Assembly: GCA_003221035.1 (NCBI GenBank)
Contig: QHUB01000020.1
Span: 1-64,000 of the forward strand
Direction: 5' to 3'
From: Gemmatimonadota bacterium
GTDB taxonomy: Bacteria > Gemmatimonadota > Gemmatimonadetes > Gemmatimonadales > GWC2-71-9
DNA length: 64,000 nt
A program made the translations under genes and the position numbers. Positions 24,580 through 33,707 of this stretch are shown in pieces; the first letter of the stretch is position 1, and each line of letters begins with the position of its first letter. The notes beneath the pieces were generated by a model that worked only from the letters and a program-made list of their open reading frames with translations, was not told where the DNA came from and made no database searches.

Positions 24580-24740
24580 CCTCAAGTAGAGTTGCTAAAC
24601 AATACCCTCCATGGATTGCGGCACGTCACATGCCGTCGTGCCGTCGCGTCCTTGCAGTATGTGGGTCGGGGCGTAGCATTAGCGCCCTCAGGTTGATGCG
24701 CACGTCAGGGCATCAGCGTGAGCCGTCCGAGGAGGCGGCC

Positions 24741-26198
24741 ATGACCCACCGTAGGATGCTTCTAATCGCATTGATCGGTCTCGGAGCCGCACCTCTCGGC
24801 TGCACTGGATCTTCGCCGACATCACCGCCGTCCGCGCCACCACCTCCGCCCCCGGCGGCAGTCAAACTTGTATTTACGGTGCAGCCCAGTAACGCCGAGG
24901 GGATGCAGGCGATCGCGCCGGCGATGCAAGTGACGATCGAGAATGCGGCGGGGGCGCGCGTGAGTGGCGCGACGAATGCGGTCACTCTCGCGATCGGTAC
25001 CAATCCGGTAGGCGGCGTCCTCTCCGGAGTGGTGACGCAGAACGCCGTGGATGGAGTCGCGACTTTCGGCGGGGTCACGATCGATCGACCGGGAAGTGGA
25101 TACACCCTGACGGCGACCGGCGAAAGCCTCAGCAGTGCCACGAGCGCCGCATTCGCTATTCATGTCACGTTCGTAGCACTGGCCCCAGGATACTTTCACA
25201 CCTGCGGCGTCACGACCGTGGGGGCGGCCTACTGCTGGGGCTCTAACGGCTACAAACAACTCGGCACCGGCGCGACAGCCAACACCACCACCCCCGCGGT
25301 GGTCTCCGGCGGGCTCATGTTGTCCGGTGTGAGTGCCGGGCCCTTCCATACTTGCGGGGTCACGGTCGCAGGCTCCGCGTATTGCTGGGGCAACAACCTC
25401 TACCTCTACCTGAGTAGCACCACGCCTGTGGCGGAACCCGGCGGACTCACCTTCGTCAACGTGAGCAACGGGTACTTTGACACCTGCGGACTGACGACCG
25501 CAGGCGCGGCCTACTGCTGGGGCGGCAACCCCAGTGGCGAGCTCGGCACGGGTGATAGCACCAGTCGTACGACTCCCGCGGCTGTGTCCGGCGGGCTCAC
25601 GTTCGTCGCGGTAGACGCCGGCACCTTGCACACCTGCGGTCTCACGACCGCGGGGATGGCATACTGCTGGGGCGACAACACGTATGGCCAGTTCGGCACC
25701 GGAGATACGACCAGCAGCGCGACGCCCGTGGCGCTGTCCGGCGGGGTCACATTCGCCTCGGTGAGCGCCGGGTGGCATCACACCTGTGGTGTCACGGCGG
25801 CAGGGGCGGCGTACTGCTGGGGTGCCAATACCTATGGCCAGCTCGGCACCGGCGATACGACGCGCAGTACGAGCCCCGTTGCAGTGACCGGTGGGCTCAC
25901 GTTCGCCGCGGTGAGCGCCGGGGGCGGGCAGACCTGCGGGCTCACGACCGCGGGCGTTGCATACTGCTGGGGCTACAACCACGACGGCGAGCTCGGCACC
26001 GGCGATACGACGAGTAGTACGAGCCCTGTCGCGGTGACCGGCGGGCTCACGTTCGCTGCGGTGAGCGCCGGCGGGACCGCTCATACTTGCGGGCTCACGA
26101 CTGCGGGTGCGGCGTACTGCTGGGGTGCGAACTTTGACGGTCGACTCGGCAACGGGACCACAAGCGCGAGCCTGGTCCCCGTACACGTGGTTCAGTAG
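24741..26198 (+). CDS. lipoprotein with seven RCC1-type repeats
   Basis: The 485-residue protein has a lipobox signal (MLLIALIGLGAAPLGC), a Ser/Pro linker and an Ig-like domain (about 40-145). Seven repeats of roughly 50 residues follow, each with the core 'TCGxTxxGxAYCWGxN'. Seven RCC1-type repeats would close one seven-bladed propeller. Each repeat keeps two cysteines spaced to make a disulfide, which suits an exported protein. ATG 24741 has a GGAGG site at 24731-24735. Such surface RCC1 lipoproteins are of unknown function; binding of protein or carbohydrate is a guess. Confidence 0.85.
   Translation: MTHRRMLLIALIGLGAAPLGCTGSSPTSPPSAPPPPPPAAVKLVFTVQPSNAEGMQAIAPAMQVTIENAAGARVSGATNAVTLAIGTNPVGGVLSGVVTQNAVDGVATFGGVTIDRPGSGYTLTATGESLSSATSAAFAIHVTFVALAPGYFHTCGVTTVGAAYCWGSNGYKQLGTGATANTTTPAVVSGGLMLSGVSAGPFHTCGVTVAGSAYCWGNNLYLYLSSTTPVAEPGGLTFVNVSNGYFDTCGLTTAGAAYCWGGNPSGELGTGDSTSRTTPAAVSGGLTFVAVDAGTLHTCGLTTAGMAYCWGDNTYGQFGTGDTTSSATPVALSGGVTFASVSAGWHHTCGVTAAGAAYCWGANTYGQLGTGDTTRSTSPVAVTGGLTFAAVSAGGGQTCGLTTAGVAYCWGYNHDGELGTGDTTSSTSPVAVTGGLTFAAVSAGGTAHTCGLTTAGAAYCWGANFDGRLGNGTTSASLVPVHVVQ
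25180..26190 (+). repeat. tandem DNA repeats encoding the RCC1 blades
   Basis: Units of about 140-155 bases repeat seven times, each with a variant of TACTGCTGGGG and CACCTGCGG. The third to seventh copies are most alike, so recent unequal exchange between them is likely. Copy number may differ among strains. Confidence 0.7.
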
Positions 26199-26224
26199 GG
26201 CAGCGCAGTAATCAGACGACGCAA

Positions 26225-27115
26225 TTAGTCTCTCGGGGTGGGGGCAGGCGCGGCAACGGCGCGCGTCATCGTTGGGATAAGCCGTTGTCCTCTCGTTCCC
26301 AGCCTTTGCACCGCGTCATCGCGCTCCCCCTCCTTCTTATAGACCGCCGCGACCGCACTTCCCGAGCCGCACAAGCGTACCCAGACCGGGCCCGTTGCGG
26401 CGACCCGCTCATAGAGTCCGCGCAGCTCCGGATGCTTGCCGAAGACGATCGCCTCGAAGTCATTGCCGCCCAGCCGGCCGATGCTGCCCCAGGTACTCAG
26501 CGCGTCGGCATCGAGCGACACGGGACCGCGGGCTGGAGGCTCGCGGTTCAGTTCATCCCACCACGCATACGCCTCCGGCGTCGAGACCTGCACGGGCGGA
26601 ATGGCGATGAGCGCCGGCAGCGGCGCTGGGGCAGGCACGCGGAACTGCCGCTCGCCGCGTCCCCACGCGAGAGCGAGCGCGGCGCCGCTTGCAAAGAACG
26701 GCACATCGGAGCCCAGTCGCGCGGCAAAATGCAGGAGCTCATGGCGCGGCACGGCGTTGCCCGCGAGCGCGTTCACGGCATGCAGCGCCGCGGCGCCGTC
26801 GCTCGAGCCGCCGCCCAATCCGGCGCGCACGGGAATACGTTTGACGAGCTTCATGGAGACGCCGAAGCGATTGCCTGTCGCGTCGAGAACCATCCGGGCC
26901 GCGCGGACCACCAGATTCTCGTCCACAGGCCCGAGGTCCGGTCCTTCGACATCCAGCGTCACCCCGGAATCGATCCGCTGCACGGCCAGCTCGTCGGCAA
27001 GCTCGAGGAGGGCGAACGCGGTCTCGATCTGGTGATACCCGGATGATTCGCGGGCCAGAATTCGAAGAAAGAGATTGACCTTCGCGTGCGCCGCGAGCCG
27101 GACTGGCTCACTCAT
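26225..27115 (-). CDS. ispE: 4-diphosphocytidyl-2-C-methyl-D-erythritol kinase
   Basis: IspE phosphorylates CDP-methylerythritol with ATP in the non-mevalonate isoprenoid pathway. The 296-residue GHMP kinase has the substrate motif AHAKVNLFLRI at the N-terminus, the ATP-binding glycine loop PVRAGLGGGSSDGAAAL, and VRLCGSGSAVAAV near the C-terminus. Length is normal. The ATG overlaps the stop of the flippase-like gene (ATGA, 27112-27115). The last residues are Arg/Pro-rich and not conserved. Confidence 0.94.
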   Translation of the reverse strand: MSEPVRLAAHAKVNLFLRILARESSGYHQIETAFALLELADELAVQRIDSGVTLDVEGPDLGPVDENLVVRAARMVLDATGNRFGVSMKLVKRIPVRAGLGGGSSDGAAALHAVNALAGNAVPRHELLHFAARLGSDVPFFASGAALALAWGRGERQFRVPAPAPLPALIAIPPVQVSTPEAYAWWDELNREPPARGPVSLDADALSTWGSIGRLGGNDFEAIVFGKHPELRGLYERVAATGPVWVRLCGSGSAVAAVYKKEGERDDAVQRLGTRGQRLIPTMTRAVAAPAPTPRD

Positions 27116-28176
27116 GCCGGCTCGCCTTCAGGCGGCGGAGCCGCGCTGAGATCGCGCATGTGGAGATGCAGACGCGACAGCGACCAGAAACCGAGCAGGG
27201 TGATCGGGATGAACGTGGTGAGGTGATACGTCAGTGCGTACGCGAGGGCCAGATTCGAGTCTACGCCGTATTGCTGCAGCGTGAACACGGTCGCCGCTTC
27301 GAAGACGCCGATGTAACCGGCGGTGGACGGAATCGCGACGCCGAAGCCGATGATTCCTTGCAGCAGCAGCGCTGCTTCGAGCGGGATACCGAGCCCGAAT
27401 GCGCGAAAGCAGATCGCGAAGGCCGCAGCGTTCTTGAGCCAGAGCACGAGCGACCACCCCAGCACACCGGCGAAGCGCCCCGGACTCTTGAGTACCGAGA
27501 GGCCTTCCACGATCCCATCCGAGGCCCGCACGATGCGATCGGCCAGGCGGCCCGGCAGCAGGCGCCGCGATACCCGTTCGACCAGCGCGAGAAATGGTCC
27601 CGGCCGGTTGGCAACAAACAGCGCGATCCCAAGCACCACGCCAAACAGCGCCGCCGTGGTTGCGGCGATCGCCGAGAGAGATTTTCCACCCCAGCCGTGC
27701 GACGGAAACGACGGCATCGCGATCGCCACAGCCATCAGGCCCAGCATGATGAGCGCATCGAACAGCCGCTCCACGCCGATCGATCCGAGCGCCGTCGCGA
27801 AGCGCACCGGCAATTGCCGTGACGCAATGAAGCCGCGCGCAACCTCGCCCGCGCGCGCCGGCAGCAGGTTGTTCGCCATGAAACCGATCGTGGTGGCGTG
27901 CCACAGCGGCGCGAAGGGCAGGGGCCGACCGTCCTGATCGCGCAGCATCAGCCGCCAGCGAATCGCGCGCACGGGAAAGGTCAGTGTCGCGAAGACGATC
28001 GTCAGGAGCAGGAGCCAGCCGTTCGCCTGGCGCGCGTCTGTCCAGACTTTGGCGGGATCGATTCTGTGCAGCACCCACACGAGGAGTGCCGCGCTGATGA
28101 TGAGCCCGATGAGCCAGGCTCCCTTCCAGCGTCTTTTGGAAGGAATCGGGTTAGTCGGGTTCGATGGCGAGGACAA
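27112..28176 (-). CDS. flippase-like / lysylphosphatidylglycerol synthase TM-domain (UPF0104) membrane protein
   Basis: The 354-residue protein has about eight membrane helices and the motifs of the UPF0104/TIGR00374 family: WRLMLRDQ, GFMANNLLPARAGEVARGF, LGSIGVERLFDALIML and GIIGFGVAIPSTAGYIGVFEA. This domain is found in MprF-type lipid flippases and alone in many bacteria, where it is thought to move lipid-linked compounds. The only suitable start is TTG 28174-28176, which overlaps the upstream gene by 26 bases. It is followed by ispE with an ATGA overlap. Confidence 0.85.
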   Translation of the reverse strand: MSSPSNPTNPIPSKRRWKGAWLIGLIISAALLVWVLHRIDPAKVWTDARQANGWLLLLTIVFATLTFPVRAIRWRLMLRDQDGRPLPFAPLWHATTIGFMANNLLPARAGEVARGFIASRQLPVRFATALGSIGVERLFDALIMLGLMAVAIAMPSFPSHGWGGKSLSAIAATTAALFGVVLGIALFVANRPGPFLALVERVSRRLLPGRLADRIVRASDGIVEGLSVLKSPGRFAGVLGWSLVLWLKNAAAFAICFRAFGLGIPLEAALLLQGIIGFGVAIPSTAGYIGVFEAATVFTLQQYGVDSNLALAYALTYHLTTFIPITLLGFWSLSRLHLHMRDLSAAPPPEGEPA

Positions 28177-29833
28177 CGAGATCGCAGACTTCGTCGATGA
28201 TCGCCCGCAGTGCGTCGCCGTTCGCGCGCTTCGCCGCTTCGCGCAGCTCCTGCGCGCGCGCCCGCGCGCGCGAGCCTTTGTACAGGAGACTGCGGATGTC
28301 TACCGGCTCACCACCATTTGCTTTTGCCCTGGAGACTTCCGAGTCTGGGCTCACACTGCGGCCGCGCCCCGGCGCCTCACGTCCCGCACCTCCGGCAAGC
28401 AGCTCTTCCAGCGATGCGGGACCAACGCCCGCTGCCACCAGCTCCTGATACCGCGTCCACGTGCCTGCGATGTCGGTCGCCGACTCCGCCCCGATCGGGA
28501 GGTCGGCTGGCGCCGGGGACATCGCGGTTGGTGCGGACTTGGTAGAGGTTGGTCGAAGCACTGGAGGCGCCACCTCGGCAGCACCCAGGCGGCGCACCGC
28601 GAGCGTCACGGCCGCAATCGCGGCGGCCGTCGCTGTTTCATCGGCCGTTCCCGACGCCGTGAGGAGCTCGCCCGCCTTGCGCAGCTCGGCGGCGAAGAGG
28701 CCAGGTTGGCTGACTGCGACGCCGCTCGTTACCGCCTCACGCGCGGACTGCGCGAACTCTGCGACGCGCTCAGCCACCGGCCCTCCGCTGACAGACCCGA
28801 GCGCGCGGAACGTGCCAGCGAGTGTGTGCGCGCGGAGCTCGCGTTGCGTCGCACTGGGCGCGCGCTCGAGCGCGTCGGCAGCGTGCCGAAGATGCTCGCC
28901 ATGACTCACCAGCTCGAGCTGGCCGAGCATGGCGGCGCGTCCAGCGCCTTCCGGCACGGTGCCGCGACGCACGATCGTACCCACGGTCTCGATGGGTACG
29001 ATTTCGGGCTCGGCTTCCATGAACTGCACCAGCAGGGCGGCGAACTTGCGGAACTCAGCGCTCTCCGGATCGGGACGGCCGCGCTCGGCCACTTCGCGAG
29101 CCGCGTGCGCAATGGACGTCGCCGCCATCTGGAACAGCTCGGCGATCGTGTCGCCGAAACCGGACGGTTGGGCGGCGCCGGCACGGCTGATCTCTCCGAT
29201 CGCCTGCTCGATGCCTTCCAGCAGGTCGGGCAACGGCGGCAGATCATTGAGCGCGGCGAGGCCGCGGAGCGGCTGCAGCGCTTTGAGAACCTGCTGGAGC
29301 GGTTCCTGCGCGGTCGGATTCGCGCGCAGCGCGCGGCCGGCGCGATCGAGTGCGCTGCCGATTGCCGCCCCTTCGCGCGCGACAAAGGCCCGCGCGCCGG
29401 CGTCGAGGCCAAGCGCCTCCGCGGCTCGCACCTGCCCGGACGGACGCCCACCGAGCTGCTCGAGCTGGCTCGCGAGCACCTCCGCCTTCGCGGTATCGGC
29501 ATTGGTCCAACTGCCGGCCTTGCGGACGAAGATCTTGAGATCGTCGATGGCGCGCGTGGCAAGTTGCCTGGTCGCGGGATCCCACGCGCGGCGACCTTCG
29601 CGGATTCCGCGCGCGAGGGCCTCGAGTCCCATGGCGGCGCGAGCGACCCCTTGCTGGCTGGCCATGAGCGCGCTTCCACGCAGCGCGCGGGCGAGCCGCA
29701 CGAGCTCGTCCACCGCCGGCGGGGTCGGCGCCTGGACCAGCGCATCGAGGCGGTCCAGATACTCCCCCGCCTCGAGCGCGAAGAAGTCCGACATGCCGAG
29801 CGGTTGGGGTGCGCCAGGAGGGGAAGTGGTCAT
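28151..29833 (-). CDS. FimL/ChpA-like protein with degenerate histidine-phosphotransfer domains
   Basis: The 560-residue, Ala-rich helical protein starts with an Hpt-like unit: FFALEAGEYLDRLDALVQ, then VRLARALRGSALMA. In active Hpt domains this reads HxLKGSA, but here the phosphate-accepting His is Arg49. A second unit has RAHTLAGTFRALG with His336 kept but Lys changed to Ala. The C-terminal third is Pro/Ala-rich linker and a charged helix. Similar architecture is found in FimL and the N-terminal part of ChpA, which scaffold type IV pilus chemosensory signalling. ATG 29833 has GGAGG five bases before it. No other chemosensory genes are in the window. Confidence 0.6.
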   Translation of the reverse strand: MTTSPPGAPQPLGMSDFFALEAGEYLDRLDALVQAPTPPAVDELVRLARALRGSALMASQQGVARAAMGLEALARGIREGRRAWDPATRQLATRAIDDLKIFVRKAGSWTNADTAKAEVLASQLEQLGGRPSGQVRAAEALGLDAGARAFVAREGAAIGSALDRAGRALRANPTAQEPLQQVLKALQPLRGLAALNDLPPLPDLLEGIEQAIGEISRAGAAQPSGFGDTIAELFQMAATSIAHAAREVAERGRPDPESAEFRKFAALLVQFMEAEPEIVPIETVGTIVRRGTVPEGAGRAAMLGQLELVSHGEHLRHAADALERAPSATQRELRAHTLAGTFRALGSVSGGPVAERVAEFAQSAREAVTSGVAVSQPGLFAAELRKAGELLTASGTADETATAAAIAAVTLAVRRLGAAEVAPPVLRPTSTKSAPTAMSPAPADLPIGAESATDIAGTWTRYQELVAAGVGPASLEELLAGGAGREAPGRGRSVSPDSEVSRAKANGGEPVDIRSLLYKGSRARARAQELREAAKRANGDALRAIIDEVCDLVVLAIEPD

Positions 29834-29845
29834 GGCGCCTCCAAG

Positions 29846-30565
29846 CTAGGGATTTCGGGCCGTAATAACCAGCGTTTTCATGCGGCGCACCGCCTCTTCC
29901 AGGCCCCAGAACACCGCATTGCTCACGATCGAGTGGCCGATATTGAGCTCTTCGATTTCGGGGATCGCGGCGACCGGCTGGACATTCTGGTAGGTGAGTC
30001 CATGGCCGGCGTGCACGGCGAGTCCGATTTCCTTGGCGTGCGTCGCGGCGCGGCGCAGCCCCGTGAGCGCCGCGTCGCTGCGGCGCCAGGTGTGCGCGTA
30101 CCGGCCGGTGTGGAGTTCGACCGCGGGCACGCCGAGCGCGCGCGCGATGTCGATCGTCTTCACGGAAGGATCGATGAAGAGACTCACGCGGATGCCCGCG
30201 TCCTGCAGCGTGGCAATCGCGGAGCGCAACCGGCGATCGGTCTTCCGCAGCGCGAGTCCGCCTTCGGTGGTGATCTCCTGCCGCTTCTCGGGCACCAACG
30301 TCGCCTGAAAGGGTTTAATGCGCGTCGCAAGCCGGACGATGTCGGCGTGCGCGCCGAGTTCCAAATTCAGCACGGTGTGAACGCTGTCCGCGAGTGCGGT
30401 GACGTCCGCGTCCTGAATGTGGCGCCGGTCTTCACGCAAATGCACCGTGATGCCGTCGGCGCCGGCGAGCTCGGCGTCGGCCGCGGCTTCGACGGGATCG
30501 GGCTCGTCGGTTTTGCGCGCTTCGCGGATGGTCGCGACGTGATCAATGTTGACGTAGAGACGCAT
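29846..30565 (-). CDS. pdxJ: pyridoxine 5'-phosphate synthase
   Basis: PdxJ condenses 1-deoxyxylulose 5-phosphate with 3-amino-2-oxopropyl phosphate to make pyridoxine 5'-phosphate (vitamin B6). The 239-residue protein begins [18 protein letters not shown], then [27 protein letters not shown]-type active-site region, ELHTGRYA and [11 protein letters not shown], all standard for the TIM-barrel family. It is first in a run with the FimL-like, flippase-like and ispE genes. It is divergent from a lipoprotein gene. Confidence 0.95.
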   Translation of the reverse strand: MRLYVNIDHVATIREARKTDEPDPVEAAADAELAGADGITVHLREDRRHIQDADVTALADSVHTVLNLELGAHADIVRLATRIKPFQATLVPEKRQEITTEGGLALRKTDRRLRSAIATLQDAGIRVSLFIDPSVKTIDIARALGVPAVELHTGRYAHTWRRSDAALTGLRRAATHAKEIGLAVHAGHGLTYQNVQPVAAIPEIEELNIGHSIVSNAVFWGLEEAVRRMKTLVITARNP

Positions 30566-30607
30566 GGTGTCTTACCTTCGGGTCACCCCGACCACAGGTC
30601 GTGCCTC

Positions 30608-31081
30608 GTGAAGCGACGGCTCGCGATGATGCTTCTGCTGCTCGCCGGCAGCGCCGCCTGCAGCAAGAATCCCGGTCCCGGGGGGCCGGAGCCGCAGTCG
30701 ATGAACGAATCGCTGACGCAGTTTCTCGCCGCGGTGAAAGCGAACGATCAAAAACACATGGGTGAGCTGTGGGGCACCGAGCGCGGTCCGGCGGCGAACA
30801 GCATGAACCGCGACGCCCTGCGCCAGCGGCTCGCCGTCATTCAGAAGTATCTGGATCACACGGGGTATCGCGTCATCGAAGGCCCGCTGCTCGTGCCGGG
30901 GCGGGACGAGCTGCGGACGTATCGGGTGGAGCTGCAACGCGACAAATGCAATCAGGTGCAGCCGATCGATGTCGTACGGACGCACAGCGGCGGCTGGCTG
31001 GTTTACGACGTGCATTTGGAGGCTGCGGGCAGTCCGGGGCGTTGCCCCCCCACGGCCCAGACGACGGGAACACCACCCTAG
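30608..31081 (+). CDS. small lipoprotein-like protein of unknown function
   Basis: The 157-residue protein begins VKRRLAMMLLLLAGSAACSK, a signal ending in AAC; the lipobox is weak because -3 is Ser. The mature part, ESLTQFLAAVKANDQKHMGELWG to RTHSGGWLVYDVHL, resembles the small alpha+beta fold (NTF2/DUF4878-like) common in exported proteins. The C-terminus is Pro/Thr-rich with one more Cys. The start is GTG 30608, 42 bases from the divergent pdxJ start. No ribosome-binding site is evident. Function unknown. Confidence 0.7.
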   Translation: MKRRLAMMLLLLAGSAACSKNPGPGGPEPQSMNESLTQFLAAVKANDQKHMGELWGTERGPAANSMNRDALRQRLAVIQKYLDHTGYRVIEGPLLVPGRDELRTYRVELQRDKCNQVQPIDVVRTHSGGWLVYDVHLEAAGSPGRCPPTAQTTGTPP

Positions 31082-31096
31082 GGTCGCGCGTTCCAC

Positions 31097-31486
31097 CTAC
31101 TCAGTCAGCTCCAGCAGAATGCCGTTCGTACTTTTGGGATGCAAAAACGCGATGCGTCGTCCACCGGCTCCGCGCCGCGGCGTTTCATCGATCACGCGAT
31201 AACCGGCGGTCTTGCACTGTGCCAGCGTGCGGTCGAGATCGGCAACACGGTAGCAGATGTGATGAATGCCGGGGCCGCGTTTGGCAAGAAACTTCGCCAC
31301 GGGACTGTCGGGATCGCTGGGCTCGAGCAGTTCGACGTCCACGGGACCGAAATGCAGGCTGACGATGGTCGCTCCATCAGCCAGTTCGGGCTGGCTGGGA
31401 GCAAGACCCAGGACGTCGCGGTAGAACGACAGGGCTTCGGTGATGCTCGTGACCGCGATGCCGACATGGGCGACTGACGAGTTCAT
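31097..31486 (-). CDS. mce: methylmalonyl-CoA epimerase
   Basis: The enzyme interconverts (S)- and (R)-methylmalonyl-CoA in propionate and odd-chain fatty acid metabolism. The 129-residue vicinal-oxygen-chelate protein has VAHVGIAVTSITEALSFYRD, VDVELLEPSDPDSPVAKFL, GPGIHHICYRVADL and IAFLHPKSTNGILLELTE. The metal ligands His (VAHVG), His (IHHIC) and Glu (LLELTE) are all present. The ATG is preceded by TAGTTT at six bases with no ribosome-binding site. It is convergent with the lipoprotein gene. Confidence 0.93.
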   Translation of the reverse strand: MNSSVAHVGIAVTSITEALSFYRDVLGLAPSQPELADGATIVSLHFGPVDVELLEPSDPDSPVAKFLAKRGPGIHHICYRVADLDRTLAQCKTAGYRVIDETPRRGAGGRRIAFLHPKSTNGILLELTE

Positions 31487-31492
31487 GAAGTC

Positions 31493-31498
31493 AAACTA
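31493..31498 (-). promoter_or_regulatory. -10 box TAGTTT for mce; leaderless layout
   Basis: On the minus strand TAGTTT is followed by exactly six bases and the mce ATG at 31484-31486. No ribosome-binding site is present. The -35 region is poor. Confidence 0.45.
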
Positions 31499-31525
31499 AC
31501 GTCTATCGAAGGAGCGTGAAGTCTC

Positions 31526-31843
31526 ATGGTGGAGGTAACGGACACCACATTTCAGGCCGAAGTCGAGCAGCACAAGGGCTTGGCCGTCGTCGATTTCTGG
31601 GCCACGTGGTGCGGCCCGTGCCATATGGTGGCGCCGATCATGGATCAGCTCGCCGGGAAGTACAACGGCAAGGTGAAGATCGTGAAGGTGGACGTCGACG
31701 CCAATCAGCAGACCGCGATGCGCTTTAACGTCCGCTCGATTCCGAGTATTCTATTCTTCAAAGACGGACGCCACATCGATACCCTGGTGGGTGCCTATCC
31801 GTCGCAGGCGTTCGAGCAAAAGATCAACCAGCATCTTTCGTAG
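31526..31843 (+). CDS. trxA: thioredoxin
   Basis: The 105-residue protein has the redox motif in VVDFWATWCGPCHMVAPIMDQL, the cis-Pro in NVRSIPSILFFKDG and the normal full length with no signal peptide, so it acts in the cytoplasm. It reduces disulfides in target proteins. A GAAGGAG site lies about 11 bases before the ATG. It is followed 18 bases later by the unknown gene at 31862. Confidence 0.94.
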   Translation: MVEVTDTTFQAEVEQHKGLAVVDFWATWCGPCHMVAPIMDQLAGKYNGKVKIVKVDVDANQQTAMRFNVRSIPSILFFKDGRHIDTLVGAYPSQAFEQKINQHLS

Positions 31844-31861
31844 CTTCCGCACCGGAGGACG

Positions 31862-32878
31862 ATGCGCGCGAGCACCGCTCGCCTGACGAATTCGCCGGTT
31901 CGCCTCGCGGATCTGCAGTTTCCGCAGGTGAACCGGCTTGTTCATCGCACCCGGCTCGCGTTCATTCATCTCGACAATCTCCTCGCTTACGCCAAGCGCG
32001 ACCGCGACGGCCGGATCGACGGCTATATCGCCGCGCATCTGCCCGACGAATGCGTGCTGCTGTTGTTGCGCAAAGGCGAGGCCGTCAACGCCGCATCGCT
32101 CTCGACCGCGGGCCGCCAGGTCATCACGATCACCGAGGCGCTGAAGCGCATGCGCACCGAGGTCGAGCGCGGGGACCTCGAGTATTGTGCCGCGCCGATG
32201 GAGCAGCTCGCCTGGATGTACGCGTCGTGCGCCGGCGCCTATCAAGCGCGGTTCATCGACGTCAACCAACCCGAAAAATTCTTCCCCGTGTTGCAACAGG
32301 AAAAGGTGACCGGCGTGCTGGAACTCATCTCGAATGGCCGGGTCTCCTATCTCAAGTTCGACCAGGGGAAGTATCTGAGCGGGTATTTCTGCGACAAACC
32401 GGACAACCTCCCGCCCGCGCGCTATCTCGAATCGCTGTTCGATCCGGGGCCGGGCGGCGCGACGCCCGCGATGTCGGCGGGCACGGTCCCGGGCGCCGAC
32501 GATCTCCCCGCCCAGGCCGCGACGGCTCTGGTCAATACCTACCGCGAGCTGTACTGGAGAATCGTGGATGCGGTGGAGCGGGAATTCCCCGGTGAAGCGA
32601 AACGACGCGCCCAGAAAGTGACGTCGGCGATTGTCGGCACCCATCAGGCCCTCGCGTTGCTCAGCGTTCCGCGCGGCACCGACACGCCCGATGCGGTGGT
32701 GCGCCCCGAAGAGTTGTCGATCGCGCTCACCGACTGGGCGCTGCAACTGCTCGAGGGCGCGGAGGTGATGATGCCGGGAACGGCGACCAAGGTGCTGAAG
32801 GACGCCACGCGCGAGCACCGCTACGTGCTGCAAGCCGCGGGATTTTACGGCAAGCTCCCCTGGCGGGTGACGTGGTGA
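31862..32878 (+). CDS. conserved-looking protein of unknown function
   Basis: The 338-residue protein has no signal peptide or membrane helix. It looks like two helical parts around a beta segment (VTGVLELISNGRVSYLKFDQGKYLSGYF, about 150-180) that resembles the DUF4388/PATAN type of small domain linked to gliding and signalling; this similarity is weak. GGAGG lies six bases before ATG 31862. It sits between trxA and rsmI and ends one base before the rsmI start, so it is in the same transcript. I do not recognise the family. Confidence 0.65.
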   Translation: MRASTARLTNSPVRLADLQFPQVNRLVHRTRLAFIHLDNLLAYAKRDRDGRIDGYIAAHLPDECVLLLLRKGEAVNAASLSTAGRQVITITEALKRMRTEVERGDLEYCAAPMEQLAWMYASCAGAYQARFIDVNQPEKFFPVLQQEKVTGVLELISNGRVSYLKFDQGKYLSGYFCDKPDNLPPARYLESLFDPGPGGATPAMSAGTVPGADDLPAQAATALVNTYRELYWRIVDAVEREFPGEAKRRAQKVTSAIVGTHQALALLSVPRGTDTPDAVVRPEELSIALTDWALQLLEGAEVMMPGTATKVLKDATREHRYVLQAAGFYGKLPWRVTW

Positions 32879-32879
32879 C

Positions 32880-33707
32880 GTGGCCGGCACCCTCTACGTT
32901 GTCGCGACGCCCCTCGGGAACCTCGGCGATCTCTCGCCGCGTGCTGCCGACACGCTGAAGCGCGTATCGGCGGTCGCCGCCGAAGACACGCGCCACTCGA
33001 AGCCGCTCCTCAATCACGCCGGCTCCCATGCCGAGCTGGTCAGCTTTCATAGCCACTCGTCCGAGCGCGCCCTCGCGCGCATCCTGCGCATCCTAGAAGA
33101 AGGAAGAGACGTCGCGCTGATTACGGATGCCGGCACGCCGGCGATCAGCGATCCGGGTGTGGAGCTCGTGGCTGCGGCCAGGGAGCGCGGAATCCCCATC
33201 GTGACGATTCCCGGTCCGACCGCTGTGGCAGCCAGCCTGTGTGTGTCAGGCTTCGGAGCCGACCGCTATGTGTTTCTCGGATTCCTGCCCCGCAAAGGGA
33301 GCGACCGCCGCCGCTTGTTATTGACCGCCGCTCAGTCGGAATGGACCGTCGTGCTGTTCGAATCCCCGAACCGCGTCACGCAACTGCTCACCGATCTGAT
33401 CGAGGTCTGTGGTCCGGAAAGGCAGGTTGCCGTCTCTCGAGAGTTGACTAAGGTGTTCGAAGAGACGCGTGCGGGGACGTTGCAGGAATTGTCAGAGCAC
33501 TATGCCGAGGCCCCTGTTCGGGGCGAGGTTACGGTGGTGCTCTCGGGAACGGGAAAGCCGCGTGTGGAAGAGCGGCCCGCGGACGCGGCAGAACGAGCCA
33601 AGGCCTTATTGGAAGAAGGACTCTCCCGGAAAGACGCCGCGGATCGGCTCGCAGAAGAAACCGGTATCTCTCGAAACACGGCATATCGCTTGGTGAATGA
33701 GCTATGA
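32880..33707 (+). CDS. rsmI: 16S rRNA (cytidine1402-2'-O)-methyltransferase
   Basis: RsmI uses S-adenosylmethionine to methylate the ribose of C1402 in 16S rRNA, fine-tuning decoding. The 275-residue protein has GTLYVVATPLGNLGDLSPRA, VAAEDTRHSKPLL, ITDAGTPAISDPG, IPGPTAVAASLCVSGF and FLGFLPRKGSDRR, all diagnostic. The C-terminal helix SRKDAADRLAEETGISRNTAYRL is the usual extension. The start is GTG 32880; ATGA overlap with the next gene. Confidence 0.95.
   Translation: MAGTLYVVATPLGNLGDLSPRAADTLKRVSAVAAEDTRHSKPLLNHAGSHAELVSFHSHSSERALARILRILEEGRDVALITDAGTPAISDPGVELVAAARERGIPIVTIPGPTAVAASLCVSGFGADRYVFLGFLPRKGSDRRRLLLTAAQSEWTVVLFESPNRVTQLLTDLIEVCGPERQVAVSRELTKVFEETRAGTLQELSEHYAEAPVRGEVTVVLSGTGKPRVEERPADAAERAKALLEEGLSRKDAADRLAEETGISRNTAYRLVNEL

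Noticed and set aside
25180-26190. CRISPR-like repeats
   Set aside because: Repeat units are protein-coding RCC1 blades with no unique spacers; no cas gene is present.
31841-31846. TAGCTT as a promoter for the gene at 31862
   Set aside because: The TAG is the trxA stop codon, and a GGAGG site precedes the next ATG, so co-transcription with trxA is simpler.
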